Shown here piece by piece: positions 16,599 to 25,600 of a stretch of 54,698 nt of DNA. Each line of letters starts with the position of its first letter. Within the stretch, counting starts at the first letter, position 1. This DNA comes from JAJPXI01 sp045602885 (GTDB taxonomy: Bacteria; Bacillota; Clostridia; Oscillospirales; Oscillospiraceae): positions 1 to 54,698 of the forward strand of contig JAZSCJ010000092.1 of NCBI GenBank assembly GCA_045602885.1, given 5' to 3'. Made by a program: the position numbers and the translations under genes. The notes beneath the pieces were generated by a model, which ran no database searches, was not told the DNA's origin, and was given only the letters and a program-made list of their open reading frames with translations.

Positions 16599-17456
16599 TT
16601 AGGGCTGTTTCTGGAAGGTTGCCGGGGCGATTCTGCGATAGGGAGAGTTGGAACTGAGGTTCTCTGAGTAGCTGATCAGCAGATAGCCGCCGGGCACGGT
16701 AGCGTCATAAAAACGCTGAACCAGAGCGTCCTTCGTGGGCTGGTCAAAATAGATCATCACATTGCGGCAGAAGATGACATCGAATTTACGCCGGAAGGTA
16801 ATGCGATCCATAAGGTTAAATTTTTGCAGGATAAGGTTTTTCTTTAGATCCTCATTGACGGTATGGGTGCCGTCCTTGTTGTCCACGAAATATTTGCGTT
16901 TCCACTCCGGGGGCAGGGTGTCCGGGAGCTGATAGGTGCCCCGCGCGGCTGCGGCAAGTGCCTGTTCCGACAGATCGGTGGCCAGGATGCGGGTGTCCCA
17001 TAGCTTGGCCTGCGCGCCCAAATAGTCGAAAATATACATGGACAGGTTGTACGGCTCCTCGCCGCTGGAGCAACCGGCGCTCCAAATGGAAAGGGTGCGA
17101 TCCTTTTGATGGCGTGTGACCAACTCGGGCAGGATACGCTTGGCAAACAGCTCCAGATGATCCTGCTCGCGCATGAAAAAGGTGTAGTTGGTGGTCAGCT
17201 TGTTCAGAACCAGCGTGATCTCTTCGTTGTCACGGGTTTTGAGCAGGTGATCGACGAATTCGGAAAAGCTCTTGTAGCCCTTCTGCCGGATGGTAGAGGA
17301 AAGTCGCCCGGTAATCAGCTGACGCTTCTTGGACAGGTCGATTCCATAATTGGACTGGATAAAGGTATACAGTCGAGTAAAATCCGCATCGGAAATCTCC
17401 ATAGGGGAGAACGGAGAGGGCGACAAGGGCTTTTTAACAACGGTGGTATCACTCAT
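16599..17456 (-). CDS. cheR: Chemotaxis protein methyltransferase CheR
   Basis: CheR transfers methyl groups from S-adenosylmethionine to receptor glutamates. The 285 residues hold the N-terminal helical domain (FTRLYTFIQSNYGIDLSKKR, then GRLSSTIRQ) and the methyltransferase domain with the SAM motif WSAGCSSGEEPYNLSM. Later motifs are DRITFRRKFDVIFCRNVMIYF and PGGYLLISYSENL. It overlaps cheW by 8 nt. There is no C-terminal pentapeptide-binding or TPR extension. Confidence 0.95.
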   Translation of the reverse strand: MSDTTVVKKPLSPSPFSPMEISDADFTRLYTFIQSNYGIDLSKKRQLITGRLSSTIRQKGYKSFSEFVDHLLKTRDNEEITLVLNKLTTNYTFFMREQDHLELFAKRILPELVTRHQKDRTLSIWSAGCSSGEEPYNLSMYIFDYLGAQAKLWDTRILATDLSEQALAAAARGTYQLPDTLPPEWKRKYFVDNKDGTHTVNEDLKKNLILQKFNLMDRITFRRKFDVIFCRNVMIYFDQPTKDALVQRFYDATVPGGYLLISYSENLSSNSPYRRIAPATFQKQP

Positions 17457-17937
17457 GGCTCAGCAGCTCTTCGCAGTCCAGCATGAGCATTGTGCCCGAG
17501 CCGTCAGGGATGGTACACATACCGGAAACCAGGATCTGCGAACTTTGAACCGGCATGGGCTGGATGATCTCATTGGGGATATCAATGATCTGATCCACCG
17601 CATCCACCAGGATACCGAGCTGAGTATCGTTGTAGTCCAGCACGATCAGCAGAGCATCCCCTTCGGGAACGTTCTTGCCCAGACGCATACGGATATCCAT
17701 GATGGGGATGATCTGGCCACGCATATTGAAGATGCCTTGGATGTAGCCGGGCACCATGGGCAGGTAAGTAATGGTGTGGTTGTTCAGAATTTCGACCACA
17801 TATTCCGCGTCCACGCCCAGTTTCAGATCGTCAACCAGAAAAATCAGATACTTTCGGCTGTCGGAGGGCTGGTCCTGCATGTGGGAGTCGTCATACTCAT
17901 CTTCGCGGGCAAAAAGCAGATTTTCATTTGTACTCAT
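17449..17937 (-). CDS. cheW: Chemotaxis coupling protein CheW
   Basis: CheW links CheA to chemoreceptors. The 162-residue protein has a ~25-residue acidic lead, then one CheW domain. Its features are YLIFLVDDLKLGVDAEYVVEIL, the motif VPGYIQGIFNMRGQIIPIMD (an N-x-R-G-x-I-x-P-x-x-D core) and a terminal segment with ILVDAVDQIIDI. AAGGAGGG lies before the ATG. It follows cheA by 20 nt. Confidence 0.94.
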   Translation of the reverse strand: MSTNENLLFAREDEYDDSHMQDQPSDSRKYLIFLVDDLKLGVDAEYVVEILNNHTITYLPMVPGYIQGIFNMRGQIIPIMDIRMRLGKNVPEGDALLIVLDYNDTQLGILVDAVDQIIDIPNEIIQPMPVQSSQILVSGMCTIPDGSGTMLMLDCEELLSHE

Positions 17938-17957
17938 GAATGTTCCCTCCTTGATAA

Positions 17958-20105
17958 TTATCCGCGCTGCGCGGAAGCGTAGAGGTTGCCGGCATCCAGG
18001 ATGATACTGATGTTGCCGTCGCCCAGGATGCTGCAGCCGGCAATGCCGTGAACCTTGATATCAAAGCTGTTGACGTAAGAGGGCAGCGGCTTGACCACGA
18101 TCTGCTGCTCGCCCAGCAGCTCGTCCACAAACAGACAGTAGCAGCAGCTGCCGGCGTCCAGCCACATCAAGATACCACTTTCGATATCGTCATAGCCGGT
18201 GGGCAGGTTGTAGTGGGACTTGGCGCGGATGATAGGATAGTAGTTATCCATGATCTTGATCATCTCGCCGTTGACGCTGTCATGCAGGATGTCGGAGGCC
18301 GAAACCTTCAGACTCTGGAGTACGTTGTGGATGGGGATGGTGAAGATAGACCCGCCCACAGAAACTTCCATGCCGTCCATGATGGCCATGGTCAGAGGGA
18401 TGCGCATGGTGGTGGTCATGCCCTGGCCGGGGGTGCTCTCGATGCTGACGCTGCCACCCAGGGCTTCCACGCTGCTCTTGACTACGTCCATACCCACGCC
18501 GCGGCCCGAGAACTCGGTGACTTCGGTGTTGGTGGAGATGCCGGGCATCATGAGGAAGTTCAGAATTTCCTTGTTGGTGTACTCCACGTCGGGAGAAGCC
18601 AGACCGTTCTTGATGGCTTTCTTCAAAACCTTGTCGTAGTTGACGCCCTGGCCGTCGTCCTTGATGACGATGATCACTTCGCTGCCGGTATCCTGGGCAG
18701 ACAGCGTGATGTGGCCTACGGGGTCCTTGTCGGCGGCGATGCGCTCGGCCTCGGTGTTTTCGATGCCGTGATCCATGGAGTTGCGGATCATGTGCATGAT
18801 GGGATCGCCGATGCTGTCCACAATGGTCTTGTCCACTTCGGTGTTTTCGCCGATCAGAGTCAGTGTGGCACGCTTGTTGAGCTTCTTGCTCATATCACGC
18901 ACAACGCGGTTCATCTTCTGGAAGGTGTTGGACACGGGGATCATGCGAAGGGACATGGAAACGTCCTGCAACTCGTCGGTCAGCTTACGCAGCTGACGGG
19001 CCGACTTGGTAAAGGCATCCAGCTTGCCCACGTTCTTCAGATCGGGGGAAGCGGTGACCATGGCTTCGGTGATGACCAGCTCGCCCACCAGAGCCGAAAG
19101 CTGATCCAACTTGCTCAGGTTGACGCTGATCAGACTTTCCTTTTGGTGCTGCTGCTGTTGCTGCGGCTGGGCAGCGGCAGGAGCAGGAGCGCTGGCGGCA
19201 GGCCGGGCAGCGGCGGAGCCGGTGGAGGCGCTTACCGTTTCCACGGCGGCCGGTGCCGGCGGCGGTGCGACTTCGCGGTTGATCGGCTGATACGACTTGA
19301 CCGAACCGGCCGAGCGGATGACGGGGATGGCCTTTTCACGATCCTCGACATTCTTAAACATCAGCAGGAAGCCGCGCTTGATGACCAGCTCCGAGGTGGA
19401 AACGTCGTTTTCCACGTTGGGGGGATCAAAGATAAAGTCGTTTTCGGCGCAGAAGTCGGTGACTGAGGTGACCAGCATGAATGCGCGCAGGCTTTCCATG
19501 CCGCAGCCCTCGTCAAAGAACACACGGATGCCGTAGGGGAAGTTGGGGTCGCCGTCGGAAGAAACCTGTACGGCAGGAGTCGGTTCGGCGGCGACGGCCT
19601 GTACCGGCTCGGGCTCGGCAGGTGCGGCAGGTGCCGTCGGTTCGGCGGGAGCGGCCGGTGCAGCAGGAGCGGCAGGAGCGGCATCCTCGGCGGGAGCACC
19701 CCCTTGAATTCTCTGCACCAAGCTATTAATATTTTGCAAAAGGCTGTCGATGTTGTTATTAAGCGGCTCGTTGTTTCTGACCTTTTCCAGCTCGGTACGG
19801 AAATAGTCCACCGCCTGGAACATCAGATCGAACAGCGCGGGACGGTTCTCCCCGGTGACCACATCCATGGTTTCTTCGCGCACGATGAAGAACAGATCCT
19901 CAATACGGTGAGAAACTGCCGCCATAGAATCAAATTCCATCATGGCAGAGGAGCCCTTGATGGTGTGCATAATGCGGAAGATTTCGTCTACATGCTCCTG
20001 TGTAAATGTATTGATCTTTTCCGAGTCCAGAATGATAGTTTCCAACTGTTCGAGCAAAGAGCTGGTTTCGTAGATGTATACATCCATAATACTATCGTTG
20101 CTCAT
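17958..20105 (-). CDS. cheA: Chemotaxis histidine kinase CheA
   Basis: CheA autophosphorylates in receptor arrays and passes phosphate to CheY and CheB. Domains: HPt with H47 (RIMHTIKGSSAM), a CheY-binding P2-like domain (~190-285) between long Ala/Pro-rich linkers, dimerisation helices (SKLDQLSALVGELVI), and a HATPase domain with NSMDHGIE, DDGQGV and GRGVGMDVV. A C-terminal CheW-like domain follows. All key residues are present in 715 residues. It heads the minus-strand cheA-cheW-cheR-cheB(-hup) operon. Receptors (MCPs) are not in this window. Confidence 0.96.
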   Translation of the reverse strand: MSNDSIMDVYIYETSSLLEQLETIILDSEKINTFTQEHVDEIFRIMHTIKGSSAMMEFDSMAAVSHRIEDLFFIVREETMDVVTGENRPALFDLMFQAVDYFRTELEKVRNNEPLNNNIDSLLQNINSLVQRIQGGAPAEDAAPAAPAAPAAPAEPTAPAAPAEPEPVQAVAAEPTPAVQVSSDGDPNFPYGIRVFFDEGCGMESLRAFMLVTSVTDFCAENDFIFDPPNVENDVSTSELVIKRGFLLMFKNVEDREKAIPVIRSAGSVKSYQPINREVAPPPAPAAVETVSASTGSAAARPAASAPAPAAAQPQQQQQHQKESLISVNLSKLDQLSALVGELVITEAMVTASPDLKNVGKLDAFTKSARQLRKLTDELQDVSMSLRMIPVSNTFQKMNRVVRDMSKKLNKRATLTLIGENTEVDKTIVDSIGDPIMHMIRNSMDHGIENTEAERIAADKDPVGHITLSAQDTGSEVIIVIKDDGQGVNYDKVLKKAIKNGLASPDVEYTNKEILNFLMMPGISTNTEVTEFSGRGVGMDVVKSSVEALGGSVSIESTPGQGMTTTMRIPLTMAIMDGMEVSVGGSIFTIPIHNVLQSLKVSASDILHDSVNGEMIKIMDNYYPIIRAKSHYNLPTGYDDIESGILMWLDAGSCCYCLFVDELLGEQQIVVKPLPSYVNSFDIKVHGIAGCSILGDGNISIILDAGNLYASAQRG

Positions 20106-20143
20106 AGAAAGTACCCCTTTACACTTTTTTTGAATTTCGACTT

Positions 20144-20152
20144 ATTATACCA
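20144..20152 (-). promoter_or_regulatory. Extended -10 promoter of the che operon
   Basis: On the minus strand TGGTATAAT (plus 20144-20152) is an extended -10 element 39 bp before the cheA start. The -35 at 17 bp is weak. No sigma-28-type GCCGAT box is seen here, so the che operon may be sigma-A dependent. Confidence 0.5.
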
Positions 20153-20218
20153 TAGAAATTACACGAATAGAAGCCTTTTTATAAATATTGCATAAATTTT
20201 TTCTGAGAGGTGTTTGCT

Positions 20219-21652
20219 ATGCCGGATTTATTAGGTGCTGCTAACCCGGTACCCGGTTACGATAAAACGTCTGTCAACCGTAATATACCAGTTTCGCCTG
20301 AGAAAGTCCAGATACAAAACAGCCCTGACCTGACCAAGGTCAGCCGTGGGGATCGGCGTACCGAGCAGCAGGGAAGCGACTTGCAGGGGGATGGCAAGGT
20401 CCGGTATGACTCCAATTACCAGACCTTTATCCAGCGTCTGCGTGAAACCCCCAACATGACCGAAAGCATGGCCCGGATTTTTTCGGGAAAAGAGGGGGTC
20501 GTTGTCCTTTCCGGAATGCAGGAGGGCAGTGCCGAGGAAATTGCGCAAATTCTGAAGATGCTTCAGATGGATGCGCAGCAAATGCTCGGTTTTCTGCTGG
20601 GGCAGGTCAAGGGCGGGTCGCGGTTTCAGGGTGCGCTGTTTACCCTGTTGCGCAATGCCTATAACAGAGCAGACTCGGGTTCGGTGCGCGGCGATATCTT
20701 GCAGTTTTTGAAGGCCTACATGGATTTTTCTTCTTCCCAGCATGTGGAGGGGAATATTATGCGTGGGCTGAACATGATGCGCGACGCCATGCCGGCGAGT
20801 TGGTCAGATAAGCTGACCGATGTGCTGGCGCAGCTGCAAAATGCCTTTGCCGCAGGCGATCGACAGGGTGCGATGCAGATCCTGCAAAAGAGTATTTTCC
20901 CTTACATTTCAAATTATGTTGAGCAGACCCATGATATGGGTACGCCCCGGGATTTGGTGACCCGGCTTGCGTTGGAAGCGGCGCGTTATGAAAATGGTTC
21001 GACAGAAAAGGTTCTGGATGCTTTTCATCGGCTGGTCAGTTATGGTACACTAAAGACACAGCTGGGTGGAATTGACGACCAGAGCCTGTTGATGCTGCTG
21101 CGGGGCAATCAGATTGATGAAAAATCCCAGGCGGCGCAATTTGCCGAATATCTGGCCCGGGCGGCGCAGCGTGGGTTGAGCGGAAGCGATGGTCCGGCGG
21201 CGCAGGAGGCCTTCCGCGATCTGGTGCAGGCCATGCTGATCAACGAAAGCGTTTATATGCCTGTCAACCACTATATGATCCCCCTGCAATGGGGTGACCG
21301 GATGCTCTTTTCCGAGCTTTGGGTGGACCCGGATGACCAGTCTGAGCGCAGAGAGTCCGGCCAGTCCTCCGGCAGAACCGTCAAGGTTTTGTTTAAGATG
21401 GATGTGCAGTCGCTGGGTCTGTTTGATGTGGTACTGGTCAGCCGGGACAACACGGTGGATCTTCAGATCTTCTGTCCCGAGACCGTGGCGCCCTTCTCCA
21501 AGCAAATTGAGCAGGGGATATCCACCATTCTGGCCAACCATGATTTGGTGCCTGCCCGGGTTGAGGTGCGCAAAATGAGCAAACCGGTGGCTTTGACCGA
21601 TGTGTTCCCAAAAATTTTTGAAGGGAAGAACAGCGTAGATGTCAAGATCTGA
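20219..21652 (+). CDS. FliK-like hook-length control domain protein
   Basis: A 477-residue soluble protein. The C-terminal ~120 residues (from YMIPLQWGDRMLFSELWV to PARVEVRKMSKP) resemble the FliK C-terminal domain (Flg_hook), which signals hook completion to FlhB. Shared traits are an L-x-x-G-x-x-V-x-x-x-x-D layout and a final IxxxLxxxGLxxxxVEV-like strand. The middle is helical. The ATG at 20219 has GAGAGG 8 nt upstream; the GTG at 20210 overlaps that site and is less likely. A lone FlhB-C-like gene overlaps the 3' end, supporting a link to export switching. It could alternatively be a FliK paralogue with another task. Confidence 0.6.
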   Translation: MPDLLGAANPVPGYDKTSVNRNIPVSPEKVQIQNSPDLTKVSRGDRRTEQQGSDLQGDGKVRYDSNYQTFIQRLRETPNMTESMARIFSGKEGVVVLSGMQEGSAEEIAQILKMLQMDAQQMLGFLLGQVKGGSRFQGALFTLLRNAYNRADSGSVRGDILQFLKAYMDFSSSQHVEGNIMRGLNMMRDAMPASWSDKLTDVLAQLQNAFAAGDRQGAMQILQKSIFPYISNYVEQTHDMGTPRDLVTRLALEAARYENGSTEKVLDAFHRLVSYGTLKTQLGGIDDQSLLMLLRGNQIDEKSQAAQFAEYLARAAQRGLSGSDGPAAQEAFRDLVQAMLINESVYMPVNHYMIPLQWGDRMLFSELWVDPDDQSERRESGQSSGRTVKVLFKMDVQSLGLFDVVLVSRDNTVDLQIFCPETVAPFSKQIEQGISTILANHDLVPARVEVRKMSKPVALTDVFPKIFEGKNSVDVKI

Positions 21653-21950
21653 GAATGTACGAAAAAAATCCAACCGTGCGGTGGCGCTGCAATACGGAGC
21701 CGGAGATGCGGCGCCTGTGGTTGTCGCGTCCGGCATGGGACATATGGCCGAAAAAATCGTAGAGGTCGCCGCCGATCACGGTGTGCCCATCTATGAGGAT
21801 AATTCGCTGGCCACGGTGCTCAGTCAGTTGCAGCTGGGGCAGGAGATTCCTGAGGAACTGTACAAGGCCATCGTGGAAATCTATGTGTACTTTTTGCAAT
21901 TTGATCCCAACAAGAATGGGTCGGCGACCCCGTCGCCGGCGGCCGAGTAA
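21639..21950 (+). CDS. Stand-alone FlhB C-terminal-domain-like protein
   Basis: A 103-residue protein homologous to the cytoplasmic C-terminal domain of the export switch FlhB (EscU/YscU family). It shows AVALQYGAGDAAPVVVASG, MAEKIVEVAADHGVPIYED and LGQEIPEELYKAIVEIYVY. It has no membrane part. Where FlhB has the self-cleaving NPTH motif, this protein has K-S-N-R, so it cannot self-cleave there. It overlaps the FliK-like gene by 14 nt, implying coupled translation. Such short FlhB homologues are known in other bacteria and can partly substitute for the FlhB C-terminus. Confidence 0.85.
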   Translation: MSRSENVRKKSNRAVALQYGAGDAAPVVVASGMGHMAEKIVEVAADHGVPIYEDNSLATVLSQLQLGQEIPEELYKAIVEIYVYFLQFDPNKNGSATPSPAAE

Positions 21951-21965
21951 AAAGGAGGATAACCC

Positions 21966-22604
21966 ATGGGCTTGGAAAACACCTATTTGTTGGTGGACAG
22001 TCGCAATGTTCTGCTGGCCAAGGGCGTCCTGCTCAATCCGGTCAGTGATCCCAATTGGCAGATGCGGATTCTGGACGATCGGATTTCCGTTGTGATGAAA
22101 CATGAGGATGTGCGCTTATTTGGCGCCGCCCCCGATACGCCGGTTTTGCTGGGTCGGATCTTGCGCAATCGGGACGATATCGTTGTGCTGCAGCGGCTGC
22201 AGCGGCTGGGCAGCGAGGTGCGCACCAATTTCCGCACCCCGGTGGATTTTAAGAGCTTTATCCATCCGCTGAGCGGAAACTGGAAGGGACGCCGGGCGAT
22301 CGAAGGCAACGATTTAAGCTGCGGCGGTGTGGCCTTTTATTGTGAGCAGGATCTGGTGGAAGGGGAGCAATTGGAAATTATTATCCCCGTGACCAGTCAG
22401 CCGCTGATCACCCGTTGTCAGGTGCTGCGCAAGCGCCCGTCCGACCGGACGGAAGGGCTGTACGCAGCCAAGTTTGTGGATATTTGCTATGACGAGGAAA
22501 TGCTGCTTCGGGAAGCCGTGTTCAGCGCGCAGCCGCGGGATATGGTGGAATCGGAGCTTCTCAAGCGCAGCGATACAGGAGGACGCGTTTATGACATGGA
22601 ATAA
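21966..22604 (+). CDS. PilZ-domain (c-di-GMP-binding) protein
   Basis: A 212-residue protein with the two PilZ nucleotide-binding motifs: R-x-x-x-R in EVRTNFRTPV and N-D-L-S-C-G-G (a D/N-x-S-x-x-G variant) 30-40 residues later. An N-terminal ~85-residue beta-rich domain precedes it, reminiscent of YcgR-type architecture. PilZ proteins sense cyclic di-GMP and often brake motility or control surface export. AAGGAGG precedes the ATG. The 3' end overlaps the start of the first SLH protein by 14 nt, tying c-di-GMP sensing to surface protein synthesis by position. Confidence 0.8.
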   Translation: MGLENTYLLVDSRNVLLAKGVLLNPVSDPNWQMRILDDRISVVMKHEDVRLFGAAPDTPVLLGRILRNRDDIVVLQRLQRLGSEVRTNFRTPVDFKSFIHPLSGNWKGRRAIEGNDLSCGGVAFYCEQDLVEGEQLEIIIPVTSQPLITRCQVLRKRPSDRTEGLYAAKFVDICYDEEMLLREAVFSAQPRDMVESELLKRSDTGGRVYDME

Positions 22605-25600
22605 AAATACCGGAAAACGAATGGCTGCCAAGCGGATGCTGGGCGGCCTGTTGGTGGTGGTTTTGCTGTTCGGACTGGTGCCCATGAGCGCGCCCCGGGC
22701 ACAGGCGGCCTCCTGGATGGATCCCTATGTGCAAACTGCGGTGGACTGGGGCGTTATGAAAGGTGACGCGGCGGGAAATCTGCACCCGGAACGGGAGCTG
22801 ACCCGTGCGGAATTTGTGGCCATGGTCAACCGCGCCTTCGGATACACCGAGGTTGGCCCCACGCCCTTCCAGGATGTGCCGAGTGATGCGTGGTATGCCG
22901 AGGACATTGCCATTGCCTACAACGCAGGTTATTTCCAGGGCACCGGCAGCAACACGGCCTCGCCCAACGCTCCGCTGACCCGGGAGCAGACTGCTGTTTT
23001 GCTGGGGCGCAACCTGCGCTTGCAGAGCGGAACCGGCGAGACCATGACCTTTACCGACAATCGAAGCATCAGTAACTGGAGCCGCGGCTTGGTAGAGTCG
23101 GCGGCTAATTTGGGTATTATTCAAGGTTATGATACCGGCGCGTTTGGCCCCAAGGACAACATCCTGCGCGGACAGGTGGCCGCCATGCTGGTGCGTGCGC
23201 TGGGCAAGCTGGTCACGCAGCCCGGTGAGCATACTCTGGGCGGCGTGTATGGAAATCTGGCTATCAACACGGCCGGCGTCAGCTTGAAAAACACCGTCAT
23301 CACGGGCAATCTGTATCTGACCGGTGGTGTGGGTCTGGGCGATGTGGAACTGGAAAATGTGACGGTTCACGGCAAGATCGTTGTGGCCGGCTCGGGCGAG
23401 AGCCAGAGCGGCGTCAGCAGCGTGATGTTGCGCAACGTAGAGGCAAAGGGGTTGGAAGTGGACAGCATCTCCGGCCAGTTTTTAACGCTCAGTTCCGAGG
23501 GCTTGACCCGAATTGCCGATACGACGGTGCGCACGTCAGCCTATGTTCAGGATCTGACCCGGGACGGACTGGGCTTGAAGGACATTCGGTTTGATGGTGC
23601 CTCCGGTGCGCAGATGCAGTTGGCCGGCAACATTAAAAATCTCATTAATCTGACCCCCGGCTCGACGCTGAACTTCGGGCAGGGTGTGGCCCATAAGGTG
23701 ACCATTGATGAAAAGGCGGTCGGATCGACGGTCAACATCGACGGCGCGGCCAATCTGAAGGAACTGAATCTGGACGTGGGTACCGAGGTGACCGGCATGG
23801 GTGACGTGGATCACCTGAATGTTTCGGCGGCCGGTTCCACCGTGACCATGCTGCCCGACACCATTACCATTCGTCCCGGCATTACCGCCGACATTTACGG
23901 GGAAGAAATGGATTCCACCGCGGCGGCCGAATCCTCCGAGGATCCCCGTATTCTGACCGGCTATCCCGAGGCACGCAATGTAGGTTCCAAGACGGCGGAC
24001 GTGGTGTTCAGTACCAACAAGAAGGGCACGCTTTACTGGGCATTGACCGCCATGGTGGATGGTTCGCTGGGCGAGGAGCATCTGGTCAATCCCCCCACGG
24101 TGCCCGTTATGAGCCTGAAAAGCGGTAAAATCACCGTCAATGCATCGAAAACCGAAATGACGGCCAAGCTGTCCGGCTTGACGGTGGGCGGCTCGTACTA
24201 TGTGTCTGCCGTGCTGGTGGACAACCGCGGTATGCGCAGCCCTGTGAAGGTGGAGGCTTTTGCCACCACCGACGATACCACACCGGCCTTTACCACCGGC
24301 TATCCCAAAGCTATTTTGGCTGAGGATGAAGAGGAAAACCAGATCATTCAGACCCAGGTTATGGCCAACAAGAATTGCACGCTGTACTATGCGCTGATGC
24401 CCCAGGGGGCGACGGCACCGACCGCGGCGGATTTCAAGTCGGGTGCCCTCAGCGGCAATCTGGGTTACGGCACGGAAGAGCTGAGAAAGAACACCCCGTG
24501 GCTGGTTTCCAAGGTCAATACGGCCCAGCTGAAAGAAGAGACGACGTACGATCTGTATCTGTGGCTGAACGATGTGGACAGCGCCAAGAGTTCGGCGGTC
24601 AAGAAGCTCACCGTGACTACGCCGGACCGGACGCCGCCTGTTTTGCAGCACATGACCGTGACGGCCATTGCGGCCAAATCGGTCACGCTGACCTATGCCG
24701 CCAATGAGCCGGGCACGCTGTACTGGGCGGTGGTCAAGGAGGACGCGGATTTCTACAAGCTCCCGGAGGGCTTTGAATCGGCCGATGACTTCGAGGAAGA
24801 GGAAGCGGCCAAGATCCAGATCGTGAACGGCATCGGCGCAATCAAGAGCGGCAAGAGCAATGCGTCCAAGGCCATGACCGACATCAAGTTTACCATCAGT
24901 GGTCTGGAAGCCGAAAACGGCTATGACGTGTATTATGTCTTTGTGGACAAGGCGGGCAATTACAGCATGTACAGCCAAAGCGCGCTGTCCCATCCCATGA
25001 CCATCAATACGCTGGATGAAATTGCGCCTACGGTCAAGCAGGAGTTTACCCGACCCGGCTCCAGCGACAACAAGAATCCTACCCCTTATCCCGATACCTC
25101 CATTCGTCTGATCTTCTCAGAGAACGTGCAGGGCATTCGGGAAGTGGATGACGGCAAGGTGGAAAAGGCCGACTTCCTTGATCTGTACGAAAAGGGCAAG
25201 ACCGACCCGAAGGCGGCTCAGGATCTGGCCGAGGCGCTGGCCGCGCATATCCGTTTGTACTGGGTGACCGATGAGGGCGCCGTACTGGGCGGCGTGCGCA
25301 CGGCGGAGAATGAGGGGCAGGAAGATCTGGACTGGCTGATCGACTACCGAAAGGCGGTGGTGGAGAAAGACGACGCGACCGGCGAGCGTATCGTGACCTT
25401 CCCCTATCACGAGCAGACCGGCCGCAGCGCGCTGAATCTGGCCAGCGGCGGCACCTACTACTTTGAGCTGGAGGGTATTGCCGATACCTCCAACGCGGAA
25501 AATCTGATGATCGGCACCCGCGGCGTGACCCAGCTGCCCGAGTTTACCACCGTGTTTGCTACCGTCAATCTGGCCATTGGCAATACCGTGCGCATCGATA

